Positions 23,188-33,403 of a stretch of 38,037 nt of DNA are shown here, piece by piece; the first letter of the stretch is position 1, and each line of letters opens with the position of its first letter. The translations under genes and the position numbers were made by a program. This DNA comes from Phaeodactylibacter luteus (lineage in GTDB: Bacteria > Bacteroidota > Bacteroidia > Chitinophagales > Saprospiraceae): positions 1 through 38,037 of the forward strand of contig NZ_VOOR01000050.1 of the NCBI RefSeq assembly GCF_007993045.1, read 5' to 3'. The notes below the pieces were generated by a model. The model did no database searches. It saw nothing but the letters and a program-made list of their open reading frames with translations, and was not told the DNA's origin.

Positions 23188-23955
23188 ATGAAATGTTTCT
23201 TTCGGCTGTTTGTTGCGCTGTTCCTTTTCAATTGCTCGGCCAACCTCGCCACTGCCCAAAATGAAGTCAAGATCAGCGTGCAGGGCATCCTCCGGGATAT
23301 GAACGGCACGCCCGTGGACGATGGGGAGCAGGAGCTCGTCTTCAGACTCTACGATCAGCCCACCGGGGGCACTGCCCTTTGGGCCGATACGGCAGTAGTG
23401 GAAATCTCGGGTGGCGTATATAGCTACAACCTCGGCAGCGATGTCCCTTTGGATCCTGCTCAGTTCAGCTCCACCCTTTACGTGGGCGTCTCGGTGGAGG
23501 GCTTTGAACTTGAACCTCGCACCGAACTGACCTATGCCCCTTACACCCTCTACGCCAGCTCTGCCACTCACGCAGATACGGTCGCCTTTGCCCATTCCAC
23601 CCCCGCCCTTTCCTCCGCAACTCCCCAAAGCGATAGCCTGGAGGTCGAGGAAGAACTTCGGATGGTGAGAGGTGTAGTAAGTATCTCGGGATACGTAAAT
23701 GCTGGTACCGGTTTTACAGTGTCCAAAACAGGCACTGGTCAATATGAAATAATTTTCGACGTACCATTTTCTGATACCCCTGCGGTCTACGCAATTTCTA
23801 AGTATGTTCAACAAAACTTTGCTTATTTGAACAGAACAATGAATATCAAAGATTTGTCGCCATCCAGTGTTGAACTGAATTCGTTTGATTGCAGCTCCCC
23901 CTATAGTTGTAAGAAAGATGCAGAATTCCAATTCATAGCGATCGGCCCCAAGTAA
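23188..23955 (+). CDS. Secreted two-module protein, paralog 1
   Basis: A 255-residue secreted protein with a signal peptide (residues 1-27, ending ATAQ). The N-terminal module (about 28-125: ISVQGILRDMNGTPVDDGEQ, LYDQPTGGTALWADT, GGVYSYNLGS, RTELTYAPYTLYAS) is almost the same in the paralogs at 24240 and 25112 and resembles the base module of Bacteroidota tail-fibre or adhesin-like proteins. The C-terminal module (about 150-255), with GTGFTVSKTGTGQYEIIFD and a closing FQFIAIG strand, keeps the frame of the fold but diverges in sequence. Function is unknown; binding to surfaces, glycans or partner proteins is inference. It is the first gene of the cluster. Confidence 0.8.
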   Translation: MKCFFRLFVALFLFNCSANLATAQNEVKISVQGILRDMNGTPVDDGEQELVFRLYDQPTGGTALWADTAVVEISGGVYSYNLGSDVPLDPAQFSSTLYVGVSVEGFELEPRTELTYAPYTLYASSATHADTVAFAHSTPALSSATPQSDSLEVEEELRMVRGVVSISGYVNAGTGFTVSKTGTGQYEIIFDVPFSDTPAVYAISKYVQQNFAYLNRTMNIKDLSPSSVELNSFDCSSPYSCKKDAEFQFIAIGPK

Positions 23956-24147
23956 GGTAAGGCGTAGTGGGTAACGCCACGTTTGTCCTTATGAGCAAAT
24001 GATGCTGCTCCTGACACCTGCAATAAAGATCATGATTCGATCCATACACAATAACCTGTTTTGAGTCCGCCAAACAACTTGCCTGACGGCAGTCAGGAAT
24101 TGGGCGGTCACATAAAAACTCAAACATTTCTAATAATGATGAACCGT

Positions 24148-24198
24148 CCATGATTAAATAATCATTAAACACACAAGGAAATGATTATTTAATCATGG
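24148..24198. repeat. Perfect 19-bp inverted repeat upstream of paralog 2
   Basis: CCATGATTAAATAATCATT (24148-24166) is repeated exactly inverted at 24180-24198 with a 13-base spacer. Each arm is itself nearly palindromic (ATGATTA/TAATCAT). It lies 41 bases before the paralog 2 start. It could be an operator for a dimeric regulator or an mRNA hairpin in the 5' leader. Confidence 0.75.
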
Positions 24199-24239
24199 TA
24201 AGCTGCATCTGTGCAGTTGAAAACAAAAAAAATAAACAG

Positions 24240-24962
24240 ATGAAAAAAATTCTCCTTCTATTCGCTTTGGCCTTGGGCGTCTTTTCCATGACCCTCCGTG
24301 CCCAAAACGGCCCCAAGATCAGTGTGCAGGGCAAACTCAACGAAGTGAGTGGCCTCCCTTTGGCCGATGGGGATCAGGAACTGATATTCAGGTTGTACCA
24401 TCAGCCCACGGGCGGCACGGCCTTTTGGGCAGATACGGTAGTGGTGGAAATCACGGGTGGGATATACAGCTATAATCTCGGCAGCGGCAATCCTTTAGAC
24501 CCTGCCCAGTTCGATGCTACGGTTTATGTGGCTGTGGTGGTGGACGGCGTTGAAATAGCCCCCCGCACCGAACTCACCCACGCTCCTTACACCCTGCGTA
24601 CCGACTTTGCCGTTCAGGCGGATACCGCTCACTATGCCCTCGCTGTGCCTACTGACAGTTTAGAGGTGATGAAAAACCTGCGAATAATCCGGGGAAGAAT
24701 TACCCCAACGGGTGTGGTCAGTGACGGTTTTACGGCGACTCCATTAGATCCCAATCCCCTTGGGTCGAGCCCAGCATATCGAATAACATATAACGAACCG
24801 TTTCCCTCTACACCTACGGTTGCATTTGACGCATTTAATACTAGTGGTGGTTCTTATAAAATGCCTAGTTATCTTAATGTTTCTGCTACTTCTGCTGATA
24901 TCTTTTTATTTGAAAATTTTCCGTCCATTGAATTTCAAATCATAATAGTCGGTCGAAAGTAG
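24240..24962 (+). CDS. Secreted two-module protein, paralog 2
   Basis: A 240-residue protein with a signal peptide (MKKILLLFALALGVFSMTLR, then AQ). The N-terminal module matches paralog 1 closely (ISVQGKLNEVSGLPLADGDQ, GGIYSYNLGSGNPLDPAQF, RTELTHAPYTL). The C-terminal module (about 130-240) is different in sequence and AT-richer, but keeps the motif order RIIRGRITPTGVV, a central TYNEPFPSTPTV-type strand and a final FQIIIVG. The ATG at 24240 starts the signal peptide directly; a longer frame from 24195 has no signal and begins within the inverted repeat. The gene probably arose by tandem duplication followed by divergence or replacement of the C-terminal part. Confidence 0.8.
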   Translation: MKKILLLFALALGVFSMTLRAQNGPKISVQGKLNEVSGLPLADGDQELIFRLYHQPTGGTAFWADTVVVEITGGIYSYNLGSGNPLDPAQFDATVYVAVVVDGVEIAPRTELTHAPYTLRTDFAVQADTAHYALAVPTDSLEVMKNLRIIRGRITPTGVVSDGFTATPLDPNPLGSSPAYRITYNEPFPSTPTVAFDAFNTSGGSYKMPSYLNVSATSADIFLFENFPSIEFQIIIVGRK

Positions 24963-25111
24963 GGTTAGAATCCAGGATAGATAATGCCGGGTGGCTAATC
25001 TGCCAAGCTGCGGTCAGTGGAAAGCCATTACTCAAATCAAAAATCAATTCGGGGTGCAACGGGCAGAAATTTCTTTCCTGTTTCATCTTAGACTAAACTT
25101 CAACCTTTTAA

Positions 25112-25873
25112 ATGATGATGAAAAATTATTTCCTTCACTTCGTTTTGACGGCGACCATCAGCACTTTTGCTTTGGCGCTCTCCGCCCAAAACGACAGCAA
25201 AATCAACATTCAGGGCACCCTGCAAGGGGTGGACGGTGCCCCCGTGCCCAACGGGGCGCAAGAGCTCATTTTCAGGTTGTACGATCAGCCCACGGAAGGC
25301 ACCCCTTTGTGGGCCGATACAGCAATGGTGGAAATTGCCGGTGGGGTCTATAGCTACAACCTCGGCAGCGGCAATCCTTTAGTCCCGGACCATTTTAGTT
25401 CCCCGCTTTATGTGGGCGTAGTAGTGAATGGGGAGGAACTTACCCCCCGTACCGAACTCACTTCTGCTCCTTATACCCTGCGTACCAGCTCGGCTGCCTA
25501 TGCGGATACAGCGGCTTATGCCCTTACCGCCACCTATTATAAAGCGGAGGTAGCTACAAAGACCCGGATCATAAGAGGGGTTGTAAACGCTAATGGAACC
25601 ATAGCTGCCGGAGCCGGTTTTACAGTGTCCAGGATACAAATAGGTACATATAATATTTCTTTTGACGAACCTTTTGCTACTACCGATGATCTGGTGGTTT
25701 TGGCAATTGCTTTTGAAGACACAGTCAATCGTCCCAATGAACCATCGAAGGCCCAGGTACATCATGATGTTTTTACGACTAACGCAGTTCAGATTCGTAC
25801 ATTTCCAGCTGGTTCAAATACAACTAGGGTGGATTTCCCCTTCAGTTTTATCATCATAGGTACAAAAAACTAG
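25112..25873 (+). CDS. Secreted two-module protein, paralog 3
   Basis: A 253-residue protein; three consecutive ATGs (25112, 25115, 25118) are possible starts before the signal peptide KNYFLHFVLTATISTFALAL. The N-terminal module is again conserved (INIQGTLQGVDGAPVPNGAQ, LYDQPTEGTPLWADTAMVE, RTELTSAPYTLRTSSAA). The C-terminal module (about 145-253) shows GAGFTVSRIQIGTYNISFDE and a closing FPFSFIIIGTKN but is otherwise divergent. It is the last of the three copies and precedes the giant T9SS protein gene by about 170 bases, which contain a CAAGAC/GTCTTG hairpin and an AATGATTATT motif. Confidence 0.8.
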   Translation: MMMKNYFLHFVLTATISTFALALSAQNDSKINIQGTLQGVDGAPVPNGAQELIFRLYDQPTEGTPLWADTAMVEIAGGVYSYNLGSGNPLVPDHFSSPLYVGVVVNGEELTPRTELTSAPYTLRTSSAAYADTAAYALTATYYKAEVATKTRIIRGVVNANGTIAAGAGFTVSRIQIGTYNISFDEPFATTDDLVVLAIAFEDTVNRPNEPSKAQVHHDVFTTNAVQIRTFPAGSNTTRVDFPFSFIIIGTKN

Positions 25874-26047
25874 GCAAGACATCACCGTCTTGTCAGGTAC
25901 ACCGCATCGGGGAGGATGTCCGGCAAGGCCGGCATGCCTTCCTTCTGGAAAATGATTATTCATCATAAAGCGGAGTGGTACAGGGCAGCCGGGCAAAATA
26001 GCCCGGTTGCCCTATCACTCAGGCCAATGCCACAAAATAGAATTAAA

Positions 26048-29000
26048 ATGAAACTATACTTTACAACCTTATGCTTGCTGGCGTTTCTGGGGCTCAGTCC
26101 GGCCCTGCTGGCACAGCAGGAAGTGGATTGCAACCCTTCCACTATAGGCTCCGGGGAGTTGACCATCAACTACGGGAGTACGGTCAATGGTTTTGCCGCC
26201 ACTACCCGGTCCAATGTCACCTACGGGCAGCCGGTGGTGGGCAGCACGGCCTATTCCAGTGAAAACGCGGCCAGTTTCGGCGTTTTCTCCCTTTTCCTGA
26301 TGCCGCCACGTGCACCATCAGTCATGGCCACGCAGGGCGATTTTCCCAACCGGGTACAGCTTTCCTGGAAGGCCAACCCCCTGGGCTCCCAACCTACGGA
26401 AGGGTACATCATCACAAGGGATGGCTCCTACCTGACTACCGTGGATGCCGATGAAACCCAGTTCCTCGATTTCAATGTACAAGCCGGGGAGTTTTACGAA
26501 TATGCCGTCTCCGGGAAGAACGGTTTTGGGAAAGGAGTCTCCGGCCGCAGCGTCGGTTTCGTCAATCCCAACGGCGTCGTTTCCGGAAAAATACAAACCT
26601 CCAACGGCAACCCGGTGCCCGGCGCCATCGTAACCCTGACGCCCACCATAGGCCAATCCCTGGCTTTCGGGGGCGAGGGTGAAAACATCTGCATTTCCTA
26701 CGATGAAGCCCTGCCAACCGATATGTTCACCGTATCAACATGGGTGAAAATCGGGGACAGCCACGACTCGGACGGCATCATTGACCTCGGCAGTGATTTG
26801 AACAAAAACTTCTGGATTCACACCACCCCGTCCAACATGGGCAAAGGCGTGGTAGCCGGCGTTGGCGATGGCACCGCGCATGAAATGGCATACGAGTTTG
26901 AGGATGACCCCAATACGGCCGGCACCGATGAGCGGGACGAATGGCACCACGTAGCAGTGGTCTACGGAGGAGGCTCCATGATCCTGTACGTTGACGGGCA
27001 ATTCAAGCGCTCCATACAAGCGGCTATTGTCAATGAACCCGCCCTGTTTTCCATCGGCAGCCGGCGGGACCAATCGGGCTTCTTTGAAGGAATACTCGAT
27101 GACATCCGTATTTACAACCGCCTGCTCACGCAGACAGAAATTGTTTCTACCAAAAACATCACCGCAAACAAGTTTACAGAAGGCCTGGTCGGCTACTGGA
27201 AATTTGACGAGGGCCTCGGCACCAAGGTTTTTGACCTTTCCAATACCGGCATGGACGGCAACCTGAATGGGGCGGCCTTTTCCTACGACACCCCGGACAT
27301 CCTGAACGGCGGGATTACCGATGGCACCGGTTTTTACTTCATGGAAGGCATCAACTACAGTCAGGAGCAGAGCTTCACGGCCCGGCCCTCGAAGTTGTTT
27401 TACAATAACTACGCCCTGGAATTCAATGCCGCTTACGAGTCCTCGGCAGTACTGACCAATTTTGGCCTGTCCGATACGAGCCACATTGAAGTCACGGTAC
27501 ACCCTTTCGACCTGAACAGCACGCAGAGCATTTTGAGCAAAGTGGAAGGTGGCAGTGATGCCTTTAACCTCTTCCTGGAAAATGGCAAGTACAAGCTGAC
27601 GGTCAACGGAGAGACCCAGGAACTGGGCGACGCCGCCACGGAATACCAGCACCTGGCCCTGAGCCTGAACAGCACAGCCGGTACAGTAACCTTCTACCTC
27701 AACGGAAACGAAGAAGGCAGCCTGAGCTACGGCAACCTGACCGGAAGCTGGCAAGCAGAAGCCTGGCAAGTGGGTGCCCGGGACATCACTACGCCCACCG
27801 ATTTTTTTACGGGCCTGGTAGATGAAGTCGCCTTTTATGCCGACTCTTTGCTGACCCTTCAGGAAATACAGCTGCACGCTACCGCCTTTGGCGATGGGGG
27901 CACGGATGTAGGCCACGGCAGCCTGACTTCCTACTTCAACTTCAATGAAAGCGAAGGCACAGAGCTGTTTGACAGCGGCCCGGCGGCTACCGGAGTAGGG
28001 GAGAACAAGGGCGCATCCTATTCCTTCATCACCCTGCGTCAGGAAGAGTTCCCGCACGAGTTTGAACCGAACACCCGTTTTGTCAACATCAACAACACCT
28101 CAACAGCTGTGAGCGACGTGGACTTTACCGACATTTCTACCGTGCCCATCTCCGGAGTGATCCGCTTCCAGAATACGTTCTGCTTCCAGGACAGCGTGGA
28201 GATTTTGGTTAACGGGGCACCCTATTTCCCACCTATCTTCACCAATGAAGAAGGGCGCTTTGTGGCTGACTTTGAGCCGGGCGCCAATGTGGTGCTCACC
28301 CCAAAGTTCGGTACAGACAGCACCGCCCATAACTTTTTTCCCGGCTTCTTCGAAGCGCGTAAACTGAATACGCCCATCGCCAATGTGCTCTTCCAAAACA
28401 CCACCAAACGAGAGATAGAAGGTCAGATTTTCGGCGGGCTTTGCCGTCTGTCCGTTATTGCAGAAGACGGCAATGGCGACCCGGCGGCCATCGTAAAGGT
28501 CAAGCTCGCTGCGCTGAACGGCTGCTACGAAGAGGAACTACAGCTTCAGACGGTGGATGGCAAATTCAAGTTTGACAATATCCCGCCTATCCCGGTGGCG
28601 GTATCGGTAACCGAACACTCCAATAGTGTGATCTATAATTACTTCCAGGTGCAGGGCGGTACGGAAATCGACCTGCGTAATGTGGAACAGGATACCGTCG
28701 ATTTCATGTACATCAGCCCGCCCAATGTAGAGCTGGGCGAGATCAATAATGGGCTGCTGGACAATGAGTGCGGCCTCCCACTGATCAATGACTCCCAGGA
28801 GTTTTCGACCCCGAAGCTGTATTCCAATAACATTCGGGTTTTTCAGGATTACGATGGCGGTAAATGCTACCTGGACACCTTCTCGCTGGTCATCAACAAC
28901 GGTATTGCGGAATACGATCAGGAAGAAGTATTCAGCGACACCAGCACTTATGTCTATGAATGGTATGCCAACAATCCAAATATGCTACCCCCTCATACCA

Positions 29001-32000
29001 AAAACTTACAGGTGACTGCCGAGGTAGACGGGCTGCTGGCTACGGAAACCTACCAGGCGATTGTCCTGGGTGAACGTCAATTGCCCGGTACCATTTCTAC
29101 CTCCGGGCCATCAGAAGTGTTTGGTATTGTGTACGACCCTCCGGGAGACGGTTCCTATGCCACCCTGACTCAGGGCACTGAAACCTGTGTGACCTGGGAA
29201 GACGTGAATGTGAGTTCGGAAAGTGCCAGTTCAGATGTGGCCTTCAAACTCGGGAAAAAAATAGAATTGGTAACGGGGTTGGGCGTAGCAAACGTTACAT
29301 CATTTGAGCTCAATAACACCACTACGCTTTCCGGTTCTTTTGAGTCGAGCCAGACGAATTCTAATGCTTCAGAGTTTTGTTTTACCACAACCAAGGAGAT
29401 CAGCACTTCAGATGGGGACGATATCTGGGGTACTTACGCCGATGTGTACTTTGGGGCGGCTATGAACTTCGAAATTGGTGCCCGGGATATTCTGGATTAT
29501 GATGTCGATAATTGTAATTTCACCTTCGACCAGATTTTGACAGTAGCACCCGTTGGATTTTCCACGGACTTTGTATTTTCCGAATGGCAAATCCTGACTG
29601 AAGTGATTCCCTTGCTGGATTCGATCGCTGCCAACGAAAGCGTGCCACAGGTGCAAAGAGATCAGGCAAAGCTTTCGAGAGACAAGTGGATTACAGAGGT
29701 AACCAATAAGCGCTATCGCCAAAGACAAGCGCAATATGACAGGAACATCACCTTTGATGCCGCCGCTACTTACACAGAAACAACCTCAAGCACCATGACG
29801 GGCACCAATACGTTCACTACCTCTGTTGGAGGCGGTGAGGGTATACAGAACGAGTTTGGCTGGGAGTGGGACGGTTTTGGTTCAGACTGGAAGATAGAAG
29901 CCAGCTTTAACCATACCAACGAAACGACTGAGGGTATTTCTACCAGCAACTTCGTGGAAACCTCCTTCACCCTCGCTGATGATGACCTGAATGACTTTTA
30001 TTCTGTGGACATCGCATCCGGCCCGCAGCCAAACATCGGGTTTGATGACCTGGAGGCCATGGAGGATGAGGTTGATGCTCTGGAAGACCAGATTTCTACT
30101 TTGTATGAATTCGACAATGCCATTGCCAATACCGATTACCAGGTGTCCAGCCTGAACAAAGCTCCATTTGCTACCGCCCCAATGTTCAGGGTTGCAGGCG
30201 GGGAATCCATGTGCCCATGGATACCCGGCACCCGCAACCGGGAGGAAGTATCCATTCAGGTTGCTGAAAACGTAGCCATTAATGTGCCGGACAATACCCC
30301 GGCGGTCTTCCAGGTGACCCTGGGCAGCATCGGCCCCAATGGCGTGGACGGGCTGATTTATGAGCTGGGCGTAGACGAAGGCGGCAACCCCGATGGTGCC
30401 CTCATCAAGCTGGACGGGGAGCCTTTGATCAACCCTGTGGAGTTCCAGTTTATCGGCAATCAGTCCTTCAACAAAACGGTGACGGTGGAATACCCCAATA
30501 CCGGGCAGTTCACCTTTGAAGACCTGGGGCTGTATTTTGCCTCTACCTGCCAAATCGAGCACTCCGAGTCTGTAGGCTTTGATGCCGGGGACGGCGGCTT
30601 CCTCATTTACGATGAGTACCAGCCTATCGCCCAGTCGAATGGCGAAAAGGAGGTGTACAGCCGCTTTTACCTGCCGCTGGAGCTGGATGTGTTCTTCATT
30701 GAGCCTTGTACACCGATCGACATCTCCTTCCCGCTGCAGAACCATGTGGTTACGCCGGGCAACGAGAACCTCTTTGTGACCCTGAGCGAGTACGACAACG
30801 AGGACCCGGACCTGGACATTGTCCGCCTGCAGTACCGCCCCATCCCGGGCGATGGCTCCTGGGTCAATATCCTGGAATTGCCGGCAGACAGCTTTGCTAA
30901 TGACCCGGTCTTTAAGATCGTGCAGTGGGACATGATGGAGCTGAAGGACGGCGCCTACGAGCTAAGAGCAATCGCCGATTGCGGGGGCACTATAGGCGGT
31001 GACCTTTCACCGGGCATTTCTGAAGTCATCAGAGTAGTCAAGGAGACCGAAGCCCCCGAGCTGTTCGGCGCACCACAGCCTGCTGATGGCATCCTGAGCC
31101 GTGGCGATGAGATCTCCATTACCTTCAATGAGCCGATCAATTGCAATAAAGTCTTTGATGCGGATGGCATCGGCACCAATATCAACCTGAACAACATCGC
31201 CCTGATCGATACCGAGACTGGCGCACTCGTGCCCTTCAGCAGCCAATGTGTGGGCGACAAGATCATCATCACGCCAGAGATACAGTCCCGTTTCATCAAC
31301 GGCAAGACCCTCCGGGCGATAGCTACCGATATCGAAGACCTGGCGGGCAACCCCATGGAAGTGCCCATCGGCGCTCCCGGTAGCCCAACTGTGAACTTCA
31401 GAGCGTGGGAGTTCCTCGTAGACCTCAACCCACTGCGGTGGAGGCCAGGCTCAGACATCGAGGAAGTCGTAATCGAGGGCAACGGCTTGACGGTCACTCG
31501 TGACATTGTTAATCAGAGCGGCACCCCATTCAACTTCTCGATAGCGGGGCCCCGTATCGACAATCCGGACGGCTCTGTGGCATACGGCAGCATCCCTTCC
31601 TGGATGATCATCTCCCCTGCCGATGGGCTGCTCGAACCGGGCGAACAGAAAGAGATCACTTTCATCTTCCCCGACGACCTGCCGCAGAACGAGTACCTCA
31701 CAGAGGTCAATGTGGTAGGCACAGACGGCAACAAGGCCATTGATGTCAATCTCCGGGTAGCCTGTGAAGGGCCGGGATGGCAAATCAACCCTGCCGACTG
31801 GGCATACTCTATGACGATGACGGCCGAACTGGACATTGAGGGGGAAATCTCCAATGACAAGCTAGACCTCATCGCTGCCTTTGTCGGCAGTGAGCTGCGC
31901 GGGGTAGCCGCAGTAGAATACGTGCCAGAACTACAGAAATACCTGGCCTTCTTGACGGTGTACAGCGATCAGGTGACAGGGGAGTCTATTAGCTTCCAGG

Positions 32001-33307
32001 TATGGGATGCACGCGAGTGCCAACTGTACGGCAGCACCTTGGAGTCCTTTGATTTTGTTTCGGACGACCTCATCGGCTCACCGGTCGCCCCTCAGGTGAT
32101 CCATACCAACAACCTGCTGCTGCGGCGCATTCCTATCTATCCGGGCTGGAACTGGATATCCTACAATGTGAGCCTGCCGGACCCTGGCCTGAACGCTGCC
32201 CTTAGCAGCCTGACGGCACCGGGCGGGGCGACCATCAAAGGGCAGGCTGCCTTCGCGCAGTACTTTGCCACAGGCGGGGTATGGGCGGGCTCCCTTTCTG
32301 CCCTGAGCCACGAGACGATGTACCAGTATTTCAGCGGCGCATTTGACTCCCTGACCCTGCTGGGCAGCCCGGTCGACCTGGCAGCGCCGCTGCCGCTGCA
32401 GCCCGGCTGGAACTGGATCGGCTACCTGCCACAGCAGGGCATGCCGGTCAATCAGGCCCTGTCCTCCCTGAGCCCACTACAGGGCGATATCATCAAGGGG
32501 CAGGCCGGGTTTGCACAGTACGTAGCCGGGGTAGGCTGGGTCGGCAACCTCAACTTCATGAGCTCGCCCAATGGCTATCAGATCAACCTGGCGAACGGCG
32601 GCAGCTTGTCGTACCCTGCCTTCGTTGAGCCCGGGGAAGATGAGGCCCGCCGCCCCGACGGCATTGAGGCCCGCAGCGTGGCGCAAGTATGGGACGTAGA
32701 CCCCTACGAGTTTGAGTACAGCATGAACCTGGTCGCAGCAGTTGCTGCCGATGAGCTGCCCAATATCCTTTCAGAAGGGGACGAAGTGGGGGCCTTCATC
32801 AATGGGGAGGTGCGCGGTAGCGGCAAGCCGGTCTATATCGAAGCTTTGGACACTTACCTGATCTTCCTGACGGTATTCGCAAATGGGCAGGGGGAGGCCG
32901 TCAGCTTCAAGTATTTTGACAGTGCCAGCGGCGATATCCACGAAGTGGCTGAAGAGCTCGCCTTTATTGCGGACGTTGTCCACGGCGAGGTGACAGAGCC
33001 GGTGGTGCTCACCCTGGAGCAGGTGACGGGCGCGAGCGCTCGGGAGCTGGCCACTGAGGTGCTCCGTATTTTCCCGAACCCAGCAAAAGAGCAGGTCTTC
33101 CTCAATTATTGGGCGGCTGCTGCAGGAGAGGTGGACATTACCATCTCTGATATGCTAGGCCGTAAAGTAGCCGAGCGCTCTACGGCTGTAAGCGCCGGGG
33201 AGAACCTGATCGAATGGCGGCCCGCAAACGTGGCCAACGGCCTGTATATCGTGACACTGCAGGCAGAAGGGCAGACGCTGTCGCGGAAAGTTGAAATTCT
33301 GAAGTAA
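26048..33307 (+). CDS. Giant T9SS-secreted surface protein with FnIII and LamG domains (2419 aa)
   Basis: The signal peptide (MKLYFTTLCLLAFLGLSPAL, then LAQQ) begins at ATG 26048; a longer frame to 25916 lacks one. Domains in order: fibronectin type III (about 88-172), a short carboxypeptidase-regulatory-like segment (about 176-200), a LamG/concanavalin domain (about 205-420) and a second LamG (about 480-640), then a long unassigned region with many aromatic and Asp residues. Later come an Ig-like segment (AGGATLSRGDEISITF-type, here DGILSRGDEISITFNEP) and two copies of a domain typified by DLIAAFVGSELRGVA and EGDEVGAFINGEVRGSG. Between these lie two tandem PGWNWI repeats, each ending IKGQA(A/G)FAQY. 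The C-terminus is a type A T9SS sorting domain (RIFPNPAKEQVFLNY, ISDMLGRKV, NGLYIVTL). It should be exported to the cell surface and act in adhesion or glycan binding. Confidence 0.9.
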   Translation: MKLYFTTLCLLAFLGLSPALLAQQEVDCNPSTIGSGELTINYGSTVNGFAATTRSNVTYGQPVVGSTAYSSENAASFGVFSLFLMPPRAPSVMATQGDFPNRVQLSWKANPLGSQPTEGYIITRDGSYLTTVDADETQFLDFNVQAGEFYEYAVSGKNGFGKGVSGRSVGFVNPNGVVSGKIQTSNGNPVPGAIVTLTPTIGQSLAFGGEGENICISYDEALPTDMFTVSTWVKIGDSHDSDGIIDLGSDLNKNFWIHTTPSNMGKGVVAGVGDGTAHEMAYEFEDDPNTAGTDERDEWHHVAVVYGGGSMILYVDGQFKRSIQAAIVNEPALFSIGSRRDQSGFFEGILDDIRIYNRLLTQTEIVSTKNITANKFTEGLVGYWKFDEGLGTKVFDLSNTGMDGNLNGAAFSYDTPDILNGGITDGTGFYFMEGINYSQEQSFTARPSKLFYNNYALEFNAAYESSAVLTNFGLSDTSHIEVTVHPFDLNSTQSILSKVEGGSDAFNLFLENGKYKLTVNGETQELGDAATEYQHLALSLNSTAGTVTFYLNGNEEGSLSYGNLTGSWQAEAWQVGARDITTPTDFFTGLVDEVAFYADSLLTLQEIQLHATAFGDGGTDVGHGSLTSYFNFNESEGTELFDSGPAATGVGENKGASYSFITLRQEEFPHEFEPNTRFVNINNTSTAVSDVDFTDISTVPISGVIRFQNTFCFQDSVEILVNGAPYFPPIFTNEEGRFVADFEPGANVVLTPKFGTDSTAHNFFPGFFEARKLNTPIANVLFQNTTKREIEGQIFGGLCRLSVIAEDGNGDPAAIVKVKLAALNGCYEEELQLQTVDGKFKFDNIPPIPVAVSVTEHSNSVIYNYFQVQGGTEIDLRNVEQDTVDFMYISPPNVELGEINNGLLDNECGLPLINDSQEFSTPKLYSNNIRVFQDYDGGKCYLDTFSLVINNGIAEYDQEEVFSDTSTYVYEWYANNPNMLPPHTKNLQVTAEVDGLLATETYQAIVLGERQLPGTISTSGPSEVFGIVYDPPGDGSYATLTQGTETCVTWEDVNVSSESASSDVAFKLGKKIELVTGLGVANVTSFELNNTTTLSGSFESSQTNSNASEFCFTTTKEISTSDGDDIWGTYADVYFGAAMNFEIGARDILDYDVDNCNFTFDQILTVAPVGFSTDFVFSEWQILTEVIPLLDSIAANESVPQVQRDQAKLSRDKWITEVTNKRYRQRQAQYDRNITFDAAATYTETTSSTMTGTNTFTTSVGGGEGIQNEFGWEWDGFGSDWKIEASFNHTNETTEGISTSNFVETSFTLADDDLNDFYSVDIASGPQPNIGFDDLEAMEDEVDALEDQISTLYEFDNAIANTDYQVSSLNKAPFATAPMFRVAGGESMCPWIPGTRNREEVSIQVAENVAINVPDNTPAVFQVTLGSIGPNGVDGLIYELGVDEGGNPDGALIKLDGEPLINPVEFQFIGNQSFNKTVTVEYPNTGQFTFEDLGLYFASTCQIEHSESVGFDAGDGGFLIYDEYQPIAQSNGEKEVYSRFYLPLELDVFFIEPCTPIDISFPLQNHVVTPGNENLFVTLSEYDNEDPDLDIVRLQYRPIPGDGSWVNILELPADSFANDPVFKIVQWDMMELKDGAYELRAIADCGGTIGGDLSPGISEVIRVVKETEAPELFGAPQPADGILSRGDEISITFNEPINCNKVFDADGIGTNINLNNIALIDTETGALVPFSSQCVGDKIIITPEIQSRFINGKTLRAIATDIEDLAGNPMEVPIGAPGSPTVNFRAWEFLVDLNPLRWRPGSDIEEVVIEGNGLTVTRDIVNQSGTPFNFSIAGPRIDNPDGSVAYGSIPSWMIISPADGLLEPGEQKEITFIFPDDLPQNEYLTEVNVVGTDGNKAIDVNLRVACEGPGWQINPADWAYSMTMTAELDIEGEISNDKLDLIAAFVGSELRGVAAVEYVPELQKYLAFLTVYSDQVTGESISFQVWDARECQLYGSTLESFDFVSDDLIGSPVAPQVIHTNNLLLRRIPIYPGWNWISYNVSLPDPGLNAALSSLTAPGGATIKGQAAFAQYFATGGVWAGSLSALSHETMYQYFSGAFDSLTLLGSPVDLAAPLPLQPGWNWIGYLPQQGMPVNQALSSLSPLQGDIIKGQAGFAQYVAGVGWVGNLNFMSSPNGYQINLANGGSLSYPAFVEPGEDEARRPDGIEARSVAQVWDVDPYEFEYSMNLVAAVAADELPNILSEGDEVGAFINGEVRGSGKPVYIEALDTYLIFLTVFANGQGEAVSFKYFDSASGDIHEVAEELAFIADVVHGEVTEPVVLTLEQVTGASARELATEVLRIFPNPAKEQVFLNYWAAAAGEVDITISDMLGRKVAERSTAVSAGENLIEWRPANVANGLYIVTLQAEGQTLSRKVEILK

Positions 33308-33403
33308 AACGCAAGGATTTGGTTGAGAAAAGCCAATCACGGTTTTGCGGCAGAGGCTCCGGCCTCTGCCGCCTTTCAGCCCATTCCTCAAAAGCAAAAT
33401 CAT

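Noticed and set aside
23188-25873. Diversity-generating retroelement acting on the paralog tips
   Set aside because: No reverse transcriptase or template repeat is present in the window, and the tips differ too widely for adenine mutagenesis.
26735-28057. A 440-residue minus-strand frame
   Set aside because: Shadow of the giant T9SS protein, whose LamG and FnIII domains lie on the plus strand.
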